Positions 9,213-18,874 are shown, counted from the stretch's first letter. The stretch is 64,000 nucleotides of DNA from Alteromonas sp. a30 (GCF_026788005.1 NZ_JABEPE010000016.1:1-64000); one strand, 5' to 3'. The notes: a model not told the origin generated them from the sequence alone. Made by a program: numbers and translations.

Positions 9213-10199
9213 TTATTCATCTGCAAACTCACTCAAGGTATGAGAGAAATGCTCAAGCTCATATTCAAGCATATTCCTTGATACTGCCACGCAACGCTCA
9301 CCTTCAGCAATAATTTCACTTGCTCGGTGGAACTCCATGATCCCGAAACTTCCGACTTTGGGTTGTAACAAAATATCGGGCGGCTCCCCCGCTAATCGTG
9401 AGCGTGTGATCTTATCTTGCATAATGTCGATACAGCCCGCCATCACTGCAAATACGCCGGGGGCTTTATCTTCTTTTGGCCTTTCTGCTACTTGATGTAA
9501 ATATTCTTTACTTGACGATAACAGGCGTGCGAATGCGTTTCGTTGTTGGTTTTCTTCTTCAAGCTCGTTTTGCTCTTTTTCAATTTCTTGTAGGCGCTGT
9601 TCTTTGGCTTTCCTGTTTCGAGCTTCATTTTCAATACGGCGCACCACTTTGTGGGACTTATCCGAGTTTAAGTCAACAGCAATTACAAAATCCGCGCCCA
9701 ATGCTCGGCACAATGAAACCGGAATGGGGTTTACCGTTGCTCCATCGACTAACCATTGGTCTTGATGCCTAGCAGGTGCTAACAATCCCGGAATAGCGCA
9801 AGAGCAGCGGATGGCGGATTTCACTTCCCCTTGTGTTAACCACGCTTCACGACCAGTTTCTAGATTTGTCGCCACGGCTCCAAATGGAATATCAAGCTGG
9901 TCGAAGGTTAAGCCACCAATGGTTTGTGCGACCTTATCAAATACCCGCTGACCGCTCACAAGGCCCCCTTTTCCCAACCCCCAATCTAACAAGCCTAACA
10001 CTTGCCAATTAGTTAAGCCTCGCACCCACGATTCTAATTCTTCAAGTCGACCAGCAGCCAAAGCGGCTCCAACAAGTGAACCGATAGAAGTCCCTGTAAC
10101 CACATGGGGTTTAATGCCCATTTTGTGCAGTTCATTCATGATACCGATGTGCGCCCAACCACGAGCAGCGCCACTTCCGAATACAATTCCTAACTTCAT
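9213..10199 (-). CDS. Patatin-like phospholipase, RssA family
   Basis: 328 residues. The oxyanion loop GSGAARGWAHIG is at the N-terminus, the Ser nucleophile elbow is GTSIGS, and the Asp partner is in DGATVNPIPVSL, giving the Ser-Asp dyad of patatin/NTE-type lipid hydrolases. A charged region (about 190-225, KEQRLQEIEKEQNELEEENQ) looks like a coiled-coil insert. Probably a cytosolic acyl hydrolase acting on phospholipids; the substrate is unknown. It resembles E. coli RssA, but the rss regulatory context (rssB) is absent. Monocistronic, convergent with hslU. Confidence 0.85.
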   Translation of the reverse strand: MKLGIVFGSGAARGWAHIGIMNELHKMGIKPHVVTGTSIGSLVGAALAAGRLEELESWVRGLTNWQVLGLLDWGLGKGGLVSGQRVFDKVAQTIGGLTFDQLDIPFGAVATNLETGREAWLTQGEVKSAIRCSCAIPGLLAPARHQDQWLVDGATVNPIPVSLCRALGADFVIAVDLNSDKSHKVVRRIENEARNRKAKEQRLQEIEKEQNELEEENQQRNAFARLLSSSKEYLHQVAERPKEDKAPGVFAVMAGCIDIMQDKITRSRLAGEPPDILLQPKVGSFGIMEFHRASEIIAEGERCVAVSRNMLEYELEHFSHTLSEFADE

Positions 10200-10312
10200 C
10201 TTAGAGTTCCGATAGATAATCGATACATAACGCTATAAAATGCTTAAATATCTGACCAAAGAACGTGGGGGGTTGTTCCGATACGACACCCAACGGTTAA
10301 ACAAGGAATCCT

Positions 10313-10750
10313 ATGCGCCCATTAATCCTGGACGTCACACTTAGCATCCCTCTACAAACGGTTTATGATGCCTTCATCTCACCAGAATTACTACAACAGT
10401 GGTTTCGCCCACTTGGAATGACGGTTCAGCAAGCCATGTCGAACCCCACAGAAGAAGGTAAATTCGTTCTACGCTTGTCCGACGACATGAATAATATTCA
10501 TACCCTAGAAGGCTACTATTTAAAAGTGATACCAAACCAACGCCTGCAATTTACTTGGCACTGGCTGGATGAAGATCACAAAAGCCAAGTGGAGATTAAC
10601 TTTACAGAAATCAATGAAGGCACCACACAAATCCAGCTTAAACACAGTAACTTCGACGACGAAGAAGATTATAACCTGCATTACCAAGCTTGGATTATGT
10701 GTTTAGAGGAACTTTCCGTCGTGCTAGGCGGCTTATCAGCCCAGCATTAG
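10313..10750 (+). CDS. SRPBCC/AHSA1-domain protein
   Basis: 145 residues. It begins with a beta strand and a helix (VTLSIPLQTVYDAFISPELLQQWF) and contains EGYYLKVIPNQRLQFTWHW, the typical START-like Bet v1 fold of the AHSA1 family. These proteins bind hydrophobic ligands or act as stress-related Hsp90 cofactor-like proteins; the role here is unknown. Its stop overlaps that of the convergent crp gene by 4 nt. Confidence 0.75.
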   Translation: MRPLILDVTLSIPLQTVYDAFISPELLQQWFRPLGMTVQQAMSNPTEEGKFVLRLSDDMNNIHTLEGYYLKVIPNQRLQFTWHWLDEDHKSQVEINFTEINEGTTQIQLKHSNFDDEEDYNLHYQAWIMCLEELSVVLGGLSAQH

Positions 10751-11406
10751 GTATTAGTATTGTCTTCGTCTTGGTGTAATACAACGATACTATGACCGAC
10801 TGTTGCCACAAGCCCTTGTTCTTCAAGACTTTTGATAACTTTCCCAACCATTTCTCGAGTACAACCTACAACCATGCTCAATTCTTGACGCGTTACTTTC
10901 AGTAACACACCTTCAGGATGTGTTACCACATCGGGTTGATTGCATAACTCAAGCAAACACGCAGCCACCCGACCCGTGACATCTAAGAAAGCTAAATCTG
11001 ACACTTTTTTCGATGTTGATTGCAAACGACGAGTTAGCTGTTGGGACAACGTAAACATCAATCCCGGACGCGTTGTGCTCAACTCAGTGAACTTTGTATA
11101 GCTAATTTCGGCAATTTGACATGCTGTACGGGCGCGTATCGTTGCGCTTCTCAACTGACCTTTGTCAAACAATCCCATTTCACCAAAAAAAGCTCCCTGA
11201 GTCAGATACGCAAGAACAATATCTTTGTCGTTTTCATGTTGACGGATAACAGACACTGAACCTTTCAATAGGAAGAACAAACGATCCGTCTTTTCACCTT
11301 GTCTGACAACAATACTCTGTCGACGGTAATCTTTTATCGTACAGTGGGATAAAAAGTCTTCAATATCGATTTCTGATTCAAAATAAGAGGGCGATTCTGG
11401 ACCCAT
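10747..11406 (-). CDS. crp: cAMP-activated global regulator Crp
   Basis: 219 residues from the MGPESPSYFES start, chosen because it gives the normal Crp length; the open frame extends 55 codons further but those residues look non-coding. The cyclic-nucleotide pocket contains GEMGLF and RSATIRA (Glu and Arg-Ser contacts). The C-helix LTRRLQSTSKKVSDLAFLDVTGR retains the Thr-Ser pair that gives cAMP specificity. The HTH is TRQELSMVVGCTREMVGKVIKSL, very close to E. coli Crp recognition residues. As Crp it would control carbon-source and biofilm genes; as a Vfr-type paralogue it could control virulence. It has 308 bp of upstream intergenic DNA shared with the divergent GGDEF-EAL gene. Confidence 0.92.
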   Translation of the reverse strand: MGPESPSYFESEIDIEDFLSHCTIKDYRRQSIVVRQGEKTDRLFFLLKGSVSVIRQHENDKDIVLAYLTQGAFFGEMGLFDKGQLRSATIRARTACQIAEISYTKFTELSTTRPGLMFTLSQQLTRRLQSTSKKVSDLAFLDVTGRVAACLLELCNQPDVVTHPEGVLLKVTRQELSMVVGCTREMVGKVIKSLEEQGLVATVGHSIVVLHQDEDNTNT

Positions 11407-11714
11407 TTCTCTCTCACTCTTTGAGTTAAGTACAACAATTACTTGGTTTGAAATTGGTTTGGTAACGCAACAACATAACGACACCGTAACACCTCGCGCC
11501 CCAAACCAGTGTATTCCTTCGTCAACAATTTGCCAAAAAAAAACACGCCATGACAACCACGTACAACCCAAACTGCTTGAATTTTCGTCGGTAGCGGGAA
11601 ATTTCTATTGAGTTAGACTAAGGTCATTATACAGCCAAGTATTGTCTGTGTTTGCAGCAGTGATAGTGACATCAAGACAAAGGCTACCACAGGTTGTGTA
11701 AGGATGATGAATTT

Positions 11715-13421
11715 ATGAATCTATTAGTCATTGATGAGTCAGTAGACTATTGCCAAACCATTGAGGCACTAATCAAGCAAACCTACCCCACTGCTTATGT
11801 TGAAAGCGCTATAGGACTCGAATCCGCTATTGCCCTACTTAATGAACTGCAATTTGACGTTGTTTTGGTGTCTGACGGCACATCGCATTTAAATGGTTTT
11901 TTGCTTATTTCGAAAATAAAAGAGCAACTTGCCAACCTACAGGTAACGCTTATTCTGATGAGCGATAGCTCGGACAAAGAGTACATCCTCAAGTGTATTC
12001 ACGCAGGCGCACACAGTGTGGTAGCAAAAGAGGAATTGGATGCCAAAATCATGAGTCATGCAATTGTGCAAGCTCAAGCGCACTGCGACCTAGACAGTAA
12101 GCTAAGGAGAAGTTATGAAAAAATGCGACACATTTCAGAGCACGACTCACTAACCAATGTAGGGAATCGATACAAATTCGATAATGCTTTACGCACTGCC
12201 GTTGAACAAAGCCAAGGCCAACATTTTTGTATTGGCTTAGTCATGGTTAATATTGAACATTTCAAATGGGTTAATGATGCCTATGGTCATGAGGTTGGTA
12301 ATCAAGTTCTTCAGCACCTTGCACAAACACTCCGTCATTTAGCACAGGATAACGAAGAAGTTTTTCGCTTAGGAGGAGATGAATTTGCCATCCTCTTAAC
12401 GGGCTTACTCTATGCACATATTGATGACATCGGACAGCGCATACTTGAAAAGCTTAAAAAGCCGTTACAAGTGGGGAATCAAAAGCTCAAAATCAATGTC
12501 ACTATGGGCGTGGCCTTTTACCCTCAAAATGCTCGTAACGCAGCAGAGCTGTTACGTAGTGCAGGTATTGCAGAATATTGCTCTAAACAAACCGGGAGCA
12601 ATACGATTTGCTTTGTTGACGACGATATTAAAGAGCAATTTATGCGTCGTTACCAAATTGAAGAAGACATCAAACTGGGCTTGGAAAGACGTGAGTTTGT
12701 TTTGCATTATCAACCCATGATTTCTGCGAAAACAGGCCACTTACTCAGTTGTGAAGCCCTTGTACGCTGGCAGCATCCCACCCAAGGACTGCTTTTTCCA
12801 GACCAATTTGTTCATGAGGCGGAAGAGTCAGGGTTAATCTTGGAGTTAGGGCGCTGGATTATAGAAGAAGCATTACATCAACTTTACCAGTGGCAAAGCC
12901 TACTCGACGACAACCTCGTTATGTCGATTAACATTTCGCCTCGGCAGTTGCACGACCCCCATCTCGTTCAATTTTTAAATAGCAAACGTCAGCAATACAG
13001 CTTACTGCCATCACAAATTGAAATTGAAATAACAGAAACCGTACTACTGAAAAATACTACTGATGTGATGAGAACACTCAACGCGCTTTCTTCACAAGGG
13101 TATAAGATTGCGCTAGATGATTTTGGTACCGGCTTTTCTTCCATTCAGCATTTACATTCTTTCCCAATATCAACGGTTAAAATTGATAAAAGCCTGATGC
13201 CACATAAAAACAGCTCGAAAAAATCCATTTCGTTACTCGAAGGGTTAGTTTCAATGCTGAAGTCGATGCACCTTTCCATTGTTGCAGAAGGGATCGAAAC
13301 GCAAGAAAACATGGTGTTTTGTCAGAAAATAGGGGTTGAACGGTTACAAGGTTATTACTTTAGTAAACCTGTTCCCAGTGATGTTTTAGCTTCGTTAGAG
13401 TTTGATGCCGAAACGGTATAG
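11715..13421 (+). CDS. Receiver-GGDEF-EAL cyclic-di-GMP protein
   Basis: 568 residues from MNLLVIDESVD, preferred over the ATG 21 bp upstream because AAGGA is well placed and the receiver fold starts there. Residues ~1-120 form a receiver-like domain with the acidic pair DE and the conserved Lys (VVAK). The expected phospho-Asp sits in FDVVLVSDGTSHLNG, where Ser occupies the usual place and the Asp is shifted by one, so phosphorylation is uncertain. The GGDEF motif RLGGDEFAIL is intact. The EAL domain keeps CEALVRWQHP, EITET, DDFGTGFSS and AEGIETQEN. Both synthesis and hydrolysis of c-di-GMP are therefore possible. Divergent from crp. Confidence 0.92.
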   Translation: MNLLVIDESVDYCQTIEALIKQTYPTAYVESAIGLESAIALLNELQFDVVLVSDGTSHLNGFLLISKIKEQLANLQVTLILMSDSSDKEYILKCIHAGAHSVVAKEELDAKIMSHAIVQAQAHCDLDSKLRRSYEKMRHISEHDSLTNVGNRYKFDNALRTAVEQSQGQHFCIGLVMVNIEHFKWVNDAYGHEVGNQVLQHLAQTLRHLAQDNEEVFRLGGDEFAILLTGLLYAHIDDIGQRILEKLKKPLQVGNQKLKINVTMGVAFYPQNARNAAELLRSAGIAEYCSKQTGSNTICFVDDDIKEQFMRRYQIEEDIKLGLERREFVLHYQPMISAKTGHLLSCEALVRWQHPTQGLLFPDQFVHEAEESGLILELGRWIIEEALHQLYQWQSLLDDNLVMSINISPRQLHDPHLVQFLNSKRQQYSLLPSQIEIEITETVLLKNTTDVMRTLNALSSQGYKIALDDFGTGFSSIQHLHSFPISTVKIDKSLMPHKNSSKKSISLLEGLVSMLKSMHLSIVAEGIETQENMVFCQKIGVERLQGYYFSKPVPSDVLASLEFDAETV

Positions 13422-13422
13422 C

Positions 13423-13447
13423 GGTAGTAAGGCCACGGTTTACTACC
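13423..13447. terminator. Hairpin between convergent genes (weak terminator)
   Basis: Perfect 8-bp stem GGTAGTAA/TTACTACC straddles the 3' end of the permease gene and follows the GGDEF-EAL stop. No clear T-tract on either side, so terminator function is tentative. Confidence 0.35.
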
Positions 13448-14174
13448 ACAAAAACACATTTAGCAAGGCGACCACTGCTGACCCTCCGCAAGTTAACAAC
13501 AGTACCGGACGGAATCGGTTATCCACCCACGGACGCAACAATTTTCCTAAATAGAAACCTAAATAGGCAACGGGCACCATCGTCAGGGAAACTACCCATT
13601 GCTCTTGAGACATTAATCCTGCCCACATATAGCCTATTAGCGACATAATGCAGCTAAAAACAAAGTAAATGGAAAGATTGGCTCGGGCATGTTTACCCTC
13701 ACTGTGCTGCATAACCAACGCCATTGGCGGTCCACCAATGCTAGTTGTTGTACCGGTGATACCAGAAACAAAACCGGCAATACCCATATTCACAGGCGTA
13801 GAAGCAAAGGGTTTTATACGCATAGTGACAAAGATAGTCAGCAACACCATACCGGCAACAATTACCTGTAACCATTGCATCGCAATCAACGCCAGAATCC
13901 ACGTTCCAAAAACAGTGCCGGGAATACGTGTAATCATTGGGGGAACAAGCTGCTGCCACTGAATATCATGACGCTGATTCCATGCGTTACTGACACTTAA
14001 TACTAGGGCAGTTACGGTTAATACATAAGGAACCCAAAGCGGATTCACCATCACAATAATAGGTGCGGCAATTAACGCCATACCAAAACCAACAGCAGTT
14101 TGTATGGTGCAACCAGCTAACAACGCGAGTGCGGCCCAGTACCAGGTTGAATCAATAACGGAAAGAAAGTCCAC
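13443..14174 (-). CDS. TauE/SafE-family membrane permease
   Basis: 243 residues, almost entirely hydrophobic with about seven to eight membrane helices. The N-terminal helix holds GCTIQTAVGFGMALIAAP, and the second half has the repeated segment GFVSGITGTTTSIGGPPMALVM, the duplicated glycine-rich signature of the TauE/SafE (DUF81) family. Members move sulfite, sulfonates or organosulfur compounds across the inner membrane; the substrate cannot be told here. The neighbours give no hint. Confidence 0.87.
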   Translation of the reverse strand: MDFLSVIDSTWYWAALALLAGCTIQTAVGFGMALIAAPIIVMVNPLWVPYVLTVTALVLSVSNAWNQRHDIQWQQLVPPMITRIPGTVFGTWILALIAMQWLQVIVAGMVLLTIFVTMRIKPFASTPVNMGIAGFVSGITGTTTSIGGPPMALVMQHSEGKHARANLSIYFVFSCIMSLIGYMWAGLMSQEQWVVSLTMVPVAYLGFYLGKLLRPWVDNRFRPVLLLTCGGSAVVALLNVFLW

Positions 14175-14306
14175 GCATTGCCCTCAAAAAGTCGCGATTA
14201 TCCTTTAAAGAAAGGCAGACAGCCAGCTTATGCTTTCAATTCACGACATAACGCTGATTTATCCCGATAAACGCCTACTGGTAAACGCGTTTTTAAACGA
14301 CCAAAG

Positions 14307-15767
14307 CTAATCAATGACCATTAGCGCACGGTATTCATCCAAAGCGAATTGGTCCGTCATGCCGCTAATATAGTCCTGTAACAATCGGCAACGATAATAA
14401 AACTCTGTGGTGTCGCTCTGCCCTTCTATTGCTTGTTGGTACGCTCTTACATGCTTATTGGAGAGCTTTTTGTACAATCGAGACTCAAGCAGCTTCGCCG
14501 ATTTCTCGTTTTTAGCAACCGCTTCAAATTGCGCTCGTGAAAGCTTCAGCAGAGGCTGATACGCATTTAATAAACCGGAAATAACCTTGTAGCCTTTCAG
14601 TTCCATGGATTCCACTTCTCGATGGCAAAACGCAAATTCTCTTGCCACTATTTTTAAGGTTTCCGTAATCGCATGAGCTTCACTTTTATCTTCTAACAAC
14701 GCTTGGTTGAAATGGCCGTTGTATACAGCATCAATATTGGAGATAAAGCGCTTCACCGCATGCTTCACTAGAGGGTGGATAACACTAACGCGTAAGCTCA
14801 CAAAAAACTGACTAGATGGAGCGATAGGGTCTGAATTTGCCTGCTCTTTTGCCTTTTTCAGCATTTTATTTAGGTCATGTGCCGAAGACACTTCCTCCGA
14901 TAACCTAAAGTCTTTAAGTTGTTTTGCAAACGCTTTGCTGAGCTCTTCACTCAAACGTTCTAAATCAATAATGTGTTTTTCTACCGCATCCTCTAAATCA
15001 GCAATACAATAAGAAATGTCGTCTGCTGCTTCCATGATATAGCTCAATGGATGACGGTTGCCTATCTGCATATCAAGCGCATTACATAGCTCTTCAACAA
15101 AGACTTTTTCACTGTCGTAATATCCTACTTTTTTTCGAATATACGCACCTTCATCTTCTTTGTCGGGTTTCTCCTCACTGCCACAGCGAGTGTATTTCAG
15201 AATCCCTGCGGTTTGAGTGTAGGTGAGATTCAAGTTAAGCAAAGTGTGGACTAAGCGAATTGCTTGCGCGTTGCCTTCGAAATGGCAAATGTCGCGTTCC
15301 AACTCTTCGCTCAAACGCGGTTTCTCGTTACTGTCCGTTGCAGCGGGTAATGAGTCGTGAAGATTACGCTGAAACCAATCATTAATCGCCTGCTCACCAA
15401 AATGCCCAAAAGGCGGATTGCCAATATCGTGCATCAAACAGGACATTTCAACTACGGATTCCACATGGCGCTCTAACCCTTCTAAACCATAGCTTTTAAC
15501 GTCTTCTTGACTGAGCGCTCGAAAAATACTTTGTACGATAAAACGCCCAACTTGCTGCACTTCCAACGAATGCGTTAGTCGGGAGCGCACCGCTGCATTG
15601 CGCTCTAACGGGAAAACTTGTGTTTTTTGCTGCAAACGCCGCACCGCAGCAGAATTGATAATTCGCCCACGATCGCTTTCAAACTGCCTGAGAAGCGCAT
15701 CAGCATCTTTGCACTCTTTGGTATTCTCTGGCCTTTTCGGGTTTATTTTAGTTTTAAAATCAATCAT
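14307..15767 (-). CDS. dgt: dGTP triphosphohydrolase (dGTPase)
   Basis: 486 residues. It hydrolyses dGTP to deoxyguanosine and tripolyphosphate in the cytosol and affects dNTP pools; Dgt-type enzymes can also restrict phage replication. The HD-domain metal ligands are visible as RLTHSLEVQQ, CLMHDIGNPPFGHFGE (His-Asp pair) and later EAADDISYCIADLEDAV. The N-terminus has FESDRGRIINSAAVRRLQQKTQVFPL, typical of the family. Length is similar to E. coli Dgt (505). Single gene. The start ATG at 15767 is in TGAATGATTG with GGGATAAC upstream. Confidence 0.92.
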   Translation of the reverse strand: MIDFKTKINPKRPENTKECKDADALLRQFESDRGRIINSAAVRRLQQKTQVFPLERNAAVRSRLTHSLEVQQVGRFIVQSIFRALSQEDVKSYGLEGLERHVESVVEMSCLMHDIGNPPFGHFGEQAINDWFQRNLHDSLPAATDSNEKPRLSEELERDICHFEGNAQAIRLVHTLLNLNLTYTQTAGILKYTRCGSEEKPDKEDEGAYIRKKVGYYDSEKVFVEELCNALDMQIGNRHPLSYIMEAADDISYCIADLEDAVEKHIIDLERLSEELSKAFAKQLKDFRLSEEVSSAHDLNKMLKKAKEQANSDPIAPSSQFFVSLRVSVIHPLVKHAVKRFISNIDAVYNGHFNQALLEDKSEAHAITETLKIVAREFAFCHREVESMELKGYKVISGLLNAYQPLLKLSRAQFEAVAKNEKSAKLLESRLYKKLSNKHVRAYQQAIEGQSDTTEFYYRCRLLQDYISGMTDQFALDEYRALMVID

Positions 15768-15934
15768 TCAGTTATCCCGCTTCCAAATTCATGCAGCTTA
15801 GTGTTTTGGATAGTCTTCATTAATGTGTTGATTGTCTGGTAAGGATTCTCGCAACAATCGGAAACATATCCAAGTGAAATAACCTACCAACGGTACCGTT
15901 CGGTAATATTAGTGCTTAATTCGTCAACTCACTT

Positions 15935-17308
15935 ATGCTTAAACATCACTGCTTCCTTTTTATTTTGTTCGCGTTGTTTATTTCAGCGAATCCTGCTTAT
16001 GGCGCAAAACATCAAGCCATTTTGCCCAGTGAGTCAGTGGATGCGCACTACCATCTCATGTGGGACAAAGCCAACGATACTCTGCAAGTTGCGCTATGTT
16101 ATCGAGGTCTTGCTGCAATAACCTTAACCAATCACAGCACTAAACAATCGGCTTACACCCGCTCATTTATCCAAGCAGGAACAACCTTAAACATTCATGG
16201 GTCTCAAGTTACAACTCATGGAAAAGCGTCACCCAATGAATGTGTGTATTACGAAGTTGATGTAAGCACAACGAGCGATTGGCGCAACACGCTCAAAAGT
16301 CATGGCGCGATTGTACTAAATACAAAACGCTGGTTTTGGTTCGACCCGGCTTTCCGTCACGCTGAATTCACTATCACCGACAAAACGGGAGAGCGTATTC
16401 AGGCGTTCCTGCCGTTTAAAAAAGTGGGGATGCATTATCAAATTTCCGAGACGGGCTTGGAATGGGATAGTCGAACGCTTTTAGGTGAGATCAAAACTGA
16501 AACACTACACCTACATAATACGTCGTTAGATGTCGCTATTGCGGGTTCCGCTACATCACGATCCAACGATTGGTTATCGTGGTTAAACGTGACCGCGCAG
16601 GCCATTGAATCGGTATATGGTCGCTTCCCTCAGACCAATGTAAAAGTGTTAATCATCCCCATAGGTAAACGCTCTGGGCCAACTCCTTGGGGAGAGGTTC
16701 AACGAGGTGGTTATCCTTCTGTTCACTTTTTTATTGACCAAACCCGCCCACTCGAAGAATTCATCGCCGACTGGACGGGAAGCCACGAACTCAGCCATTT
16801 ATTTCTGCCTAAGTTGATTCCAGGTGCTCGTTGGATGTCTGAAGGCATTGCCAGCTATTATCAATATGTCGCGCGCGCACGAACAGGGCTTATTACACCT
16901 CACACCGCATGGCGTAAGCTGACACAGGGGTTTGAACGTGGCAGAAGGGACTTTAATCAAAGAGCACTTATCCGCGCCAATAAGACCATGCATGTTTATT
17001 GGGGAGGGGCGGCATATTTTTTATTGGCTGACATTGCATTACGAAAGCAGGGCAGCTCCCTTGATAAGGTACTTGAGGCGTTTAGTCGTTGCTGTTTGCC
17101 CAGTTTTGAGCGATGGTCCCCTCAAAGAGTCGCTAAACAGCTAGACACACTTTCCAATACCACCGTCTTCACACAACTCTTAAAGAAAGAAGCATCTTTG
17201 CGCCAGTTCCCTTTATCAAAACCTCATGAGGCAGCGTTAAATTTAAATCAAAAAGAACGACTCGACGCTATTTTTACAACAGGTAAAGTAGCGTTAACCA
17301 AAGGATAA
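15935..17308 (+). CDS. Secreted gluzincin-type metallopeptidase-like protein
   Basis: 457 residues. Residues 1-23 form a signal peptide (FLFILFALFISANPAYGA). H284-E-L-S-H288 is an HExxH zinc motif. It is followed at about residue 303 by WMSEGIASYYQY, where Glu is the likely third ligand as in M1/M61-type gluzincins. The N-terminal half is beta-rich, like the domain that precedes the catalytic core in M61 glycyl aminopeptidases. Probably periplasmic or exported; substrate unknown. It stands alone, after dgt and before the accessory locus. Confidence 0.7.
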   Translation: MLKHHCFLFILFALFISANPAYGAKHQAILPSESVDAHYHLMWDKANDTLQVALCYRGLAAITLTNHSTKQSAYTRSFIQAGTTLNIHGSQVTTHGKASPNECVYYEVDVSTTSDWRNTLKSHGAIVLNTKRWFWFDPAFRHAEFTITDKTGERIQAFLPFKKVGMHYQISETGLEWDSRTLLGEIKTETLHLHNTSLDVAIAGSATSRSNDWLSWLNVTAQAIESVYGRFPQTNVKVLIIPIGKRSGPTPWGEVQRGGYPSVHFFIDQTRPLEEFIADWTGSHELSHLFLPKLIPGARWMSEGIASYYQYVARARTGLITPHTAWRKLTQGFERGRRDFNQRALIRANKTMHVYWGGAAYFLLADIALRKQGSSLDKVLEAFSRCCLPSFERWSPQRVAKQLDTLSNTTVFTQLLKKEASLRQFPLSKPHEAALNLNQKERLDAIFTTGKVALTKG

Positions 17309-17713
17309 CCCACTTTTCCTTTATACGAACATTTGCCTGAGTTTTTTAGTATCACATAAGTGACAACCACTCTTGAAAAAGAGGCGTATTAACGAGGCTT
17401 TACCGAATTTATTTCTCCGTAAACGTAAATAATATTGCACAAAAACTCTTGTTCAACTCGATTTATAAGGCTTTTACTACCCCAAAACTTACCTGCACTT
17501 TTAACAAAACATAACTAATTTGCTTCTTTCTTATGAATAATTTTTTTTGTAAAGAACTTTTAGTTACTAATGAAACCTTAATAAGTAAAACCATTTTACC
17601 CCATTGAGAATCTATATTCCGCATAGACTCAACGTCTTGAAAAAACCAGAGTAATCAATTTCACATATACGTAAAATTGACTTTAACGACTGTCTTAATA
17701 AGCATTCATATTT
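17309..17713. other. AT-rich non-coding stretch
   Basis: About 400 bp of low-GC DNA between the metallopeptidase gene and the secreted-peptide locus. No open frame of note, no repeat and no recognisable gene remnant in any frame I checked. The AT content is higher than that of the flanking core genes. Confidence 0.5.
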
Positions 17714-17743
17714 GTGACAACAATATTACCTTATGTGTATAAT
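17714..17743 (+). promoter_or_regulatory. Sigma70 promoter of the small-peptide operon
   Basis: -35 GTGACA (17714-17719), 18-bp spacer, consensus -10 TATAAT (17738-17743), about 50 bp before the peptide start codon. Confidence 0.7.
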
Positions 17744-17794
17744 GCCGATTAGCACATTTAATTGTGCCTTAATTTACCTTTAGGAGTTGAAAAA

Positions 17795-18082
17795 ATGAAA
17801 TTATCGCATAAAATATTATCCATCATTGTAACCACCTTTTTTCTATCTTTCTTAGCACATGCCACAGAAAGCAATAGCGCAAATGTGAACACCTTAGTTG
17901 AAAGCAGTAGTATTAGTTCTACAAAAGCAACATCGAATCAAGATTCATCAACTAGCAGTAGAACTTACGTTGCACAAGGTGGCGGCGGCGGTGTATTCCC
18001 ACCAGACCCATCTTTAGCAAGCGCTTCTAACGTTAAAACGTTCTGTGTGGCAGGTTTTTGTTTGACCGTAACTTTGCCATAA
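17795..18082 (+). CDS. Small secreted Ser/Gly-rich peptide precursor, unknown
   Basis: 95 residues from the ATG at 17795 (TTTAGGAGT upstream); the earlier in-frame start lacks a ribosome site. Residues 1-24 are a signal peptide (ILSIIVTTFFLSFLAHA). Next comes a Ser/Thr-rich linker of about 45 residues without hydrophobic content, then GGGGGVFPPDPS, then a C-terminal segment NVKTFCVAGFCLTVTLP with two cysteines four apart and a hydrophobic end. I do not recognise a family. The two cysteines could form a small disulfide loop after export. It is the first gene behind a strong sigma70-like promoter and is followed by membrane-protein genes. A pheromone, toxin or minor envelope protein are all possible. 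Confidence 0.75.
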   Translation: MKLSHKILSIIVTTFFLSFLAHATESNSANVNTLVESSSISSTKATSNQDSSTSSRTYVAQGGGGGVFPPDPSLASASNVKTFCVAGFCLTVTLP

Positions 18083-18116
18083 GCAAGAAAATAGAAAGTG
18101 AATAGAGAAAACGCTT

Positions 18117-18635
18117 TTGATTGAATATTTATTCACCTTGGACAATTGCCTTCCGTATATTTATACGCTGATTTTCTTTATCAGTTTAGGCATTTACCAG
18201 CGGATAAGCTCCATCCTTATCACCACATCGGTGATAGGGTTTGGAGAATATATAATGAATGATATTAGAAATCCCCTCTTAGAGCTCGCGCTCAATGGGG
18301 ACAGAGTTGTAGGCGTTATCTATTGGACGGGCACTTGGCTGCTCTGTTATCTAATGATGGTGTTTGCCATCACGCAATTACACCTTTGGAGTAACATCAG
18401 CAAAACCCCAAGTACACAGCGCGTATTATGGTTCTTATGCGCGCTGTCTAGCCTACAAATCCTACGATATATCAGCGCGATTACGGTTCAATCACCTGTG
18501 ATCCGTGAAGCCTATCAATACGGTATTCCCGCTTTAAATATTTGTATTGGTATCAGCCTATTAGCCACTCTTTTAAAAGGAACCGTTGATGTTAACTTTA
18601 ATATTAAAATTTCTCTTCGCCGGGATCTTTTTTAG
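18117..18635 (+). CDS. Four-helix inner-membrane protein, unknown
   Basis: 172 residues with a TTG start at 18117 preceded by GAGAAA; the next upstream in-frame codon is a stop, and the next ATG would remove the first membrane helix. Four hydrophobic helices are apparent (about 12-30, 65-90, 100-120, 140-160), linked by short polar loops. No family recognised. It starts 34 bp after the secreted-peptide gene and overlaps the next gene by 47 nt, so these are almost certainly one operon. Confidence 0.65.
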   Translation: MIEYLFTLDNCLPYIYTLIFFISLGIYQRISSILITTSVIGFGEYIMNDIRNPLLELALNGDRVVGVIYWTGTWLLCYLMMVFAITQLHLWSNISKTPSTQRVLWFLCALSSLQILRYISAITVQSPVIREAYQYGIPALNICIGISLLATLLKGTVDVNFNIKISLRRDLF

Positions 18636-18843
18636 CGTAGGACTACTGATATGTTTCCTCGCGAATCGCTCTATTAAGCGAGAAGATATTCCCGAATCTG
18701 TGTACGAACGCGTTGTTAACTGGCGTATGGAAATCCAACAAATGGACGACTTTATTGAAAAATGCCGTCAGTTAGAAGAATGGAAAACATTCATTAAAGC
18801 GTTACCGGATAAGCAACAATCTCGCTTGAAGCTACTTAAGTAA
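18589..18843 (+). CDS. Small single-pass membrane protein, paralogue 1
   Basis: 84 residues from the ATG at 18589 (AAAAGGA upstream). One N-terminal membrane helix (LTLILKFLFAGIFFSVGLLICFLA) is followed by a charged, helical cytoplasmic tail with ESVYERVVNWRMEIQQMDDFIEK. The tail shares the pattern P-E-S/E-x-Y-E-R-x-x-x-W-x-x-E-I with the next gene, so the two look like a tandem duplication. No known function. Confidence 0.65.
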   Translation: MLTLILKFLFAGIFFSVGLLICFLANRSIKREDIPESVYERVVNWRMEIQQMDDFIEKCRQLEEWKTFIKALPDKQQSRLKLLK

Positions 18844-18874
18844 CTCATTGAAAGCCGACATTACAGGAACTTAC

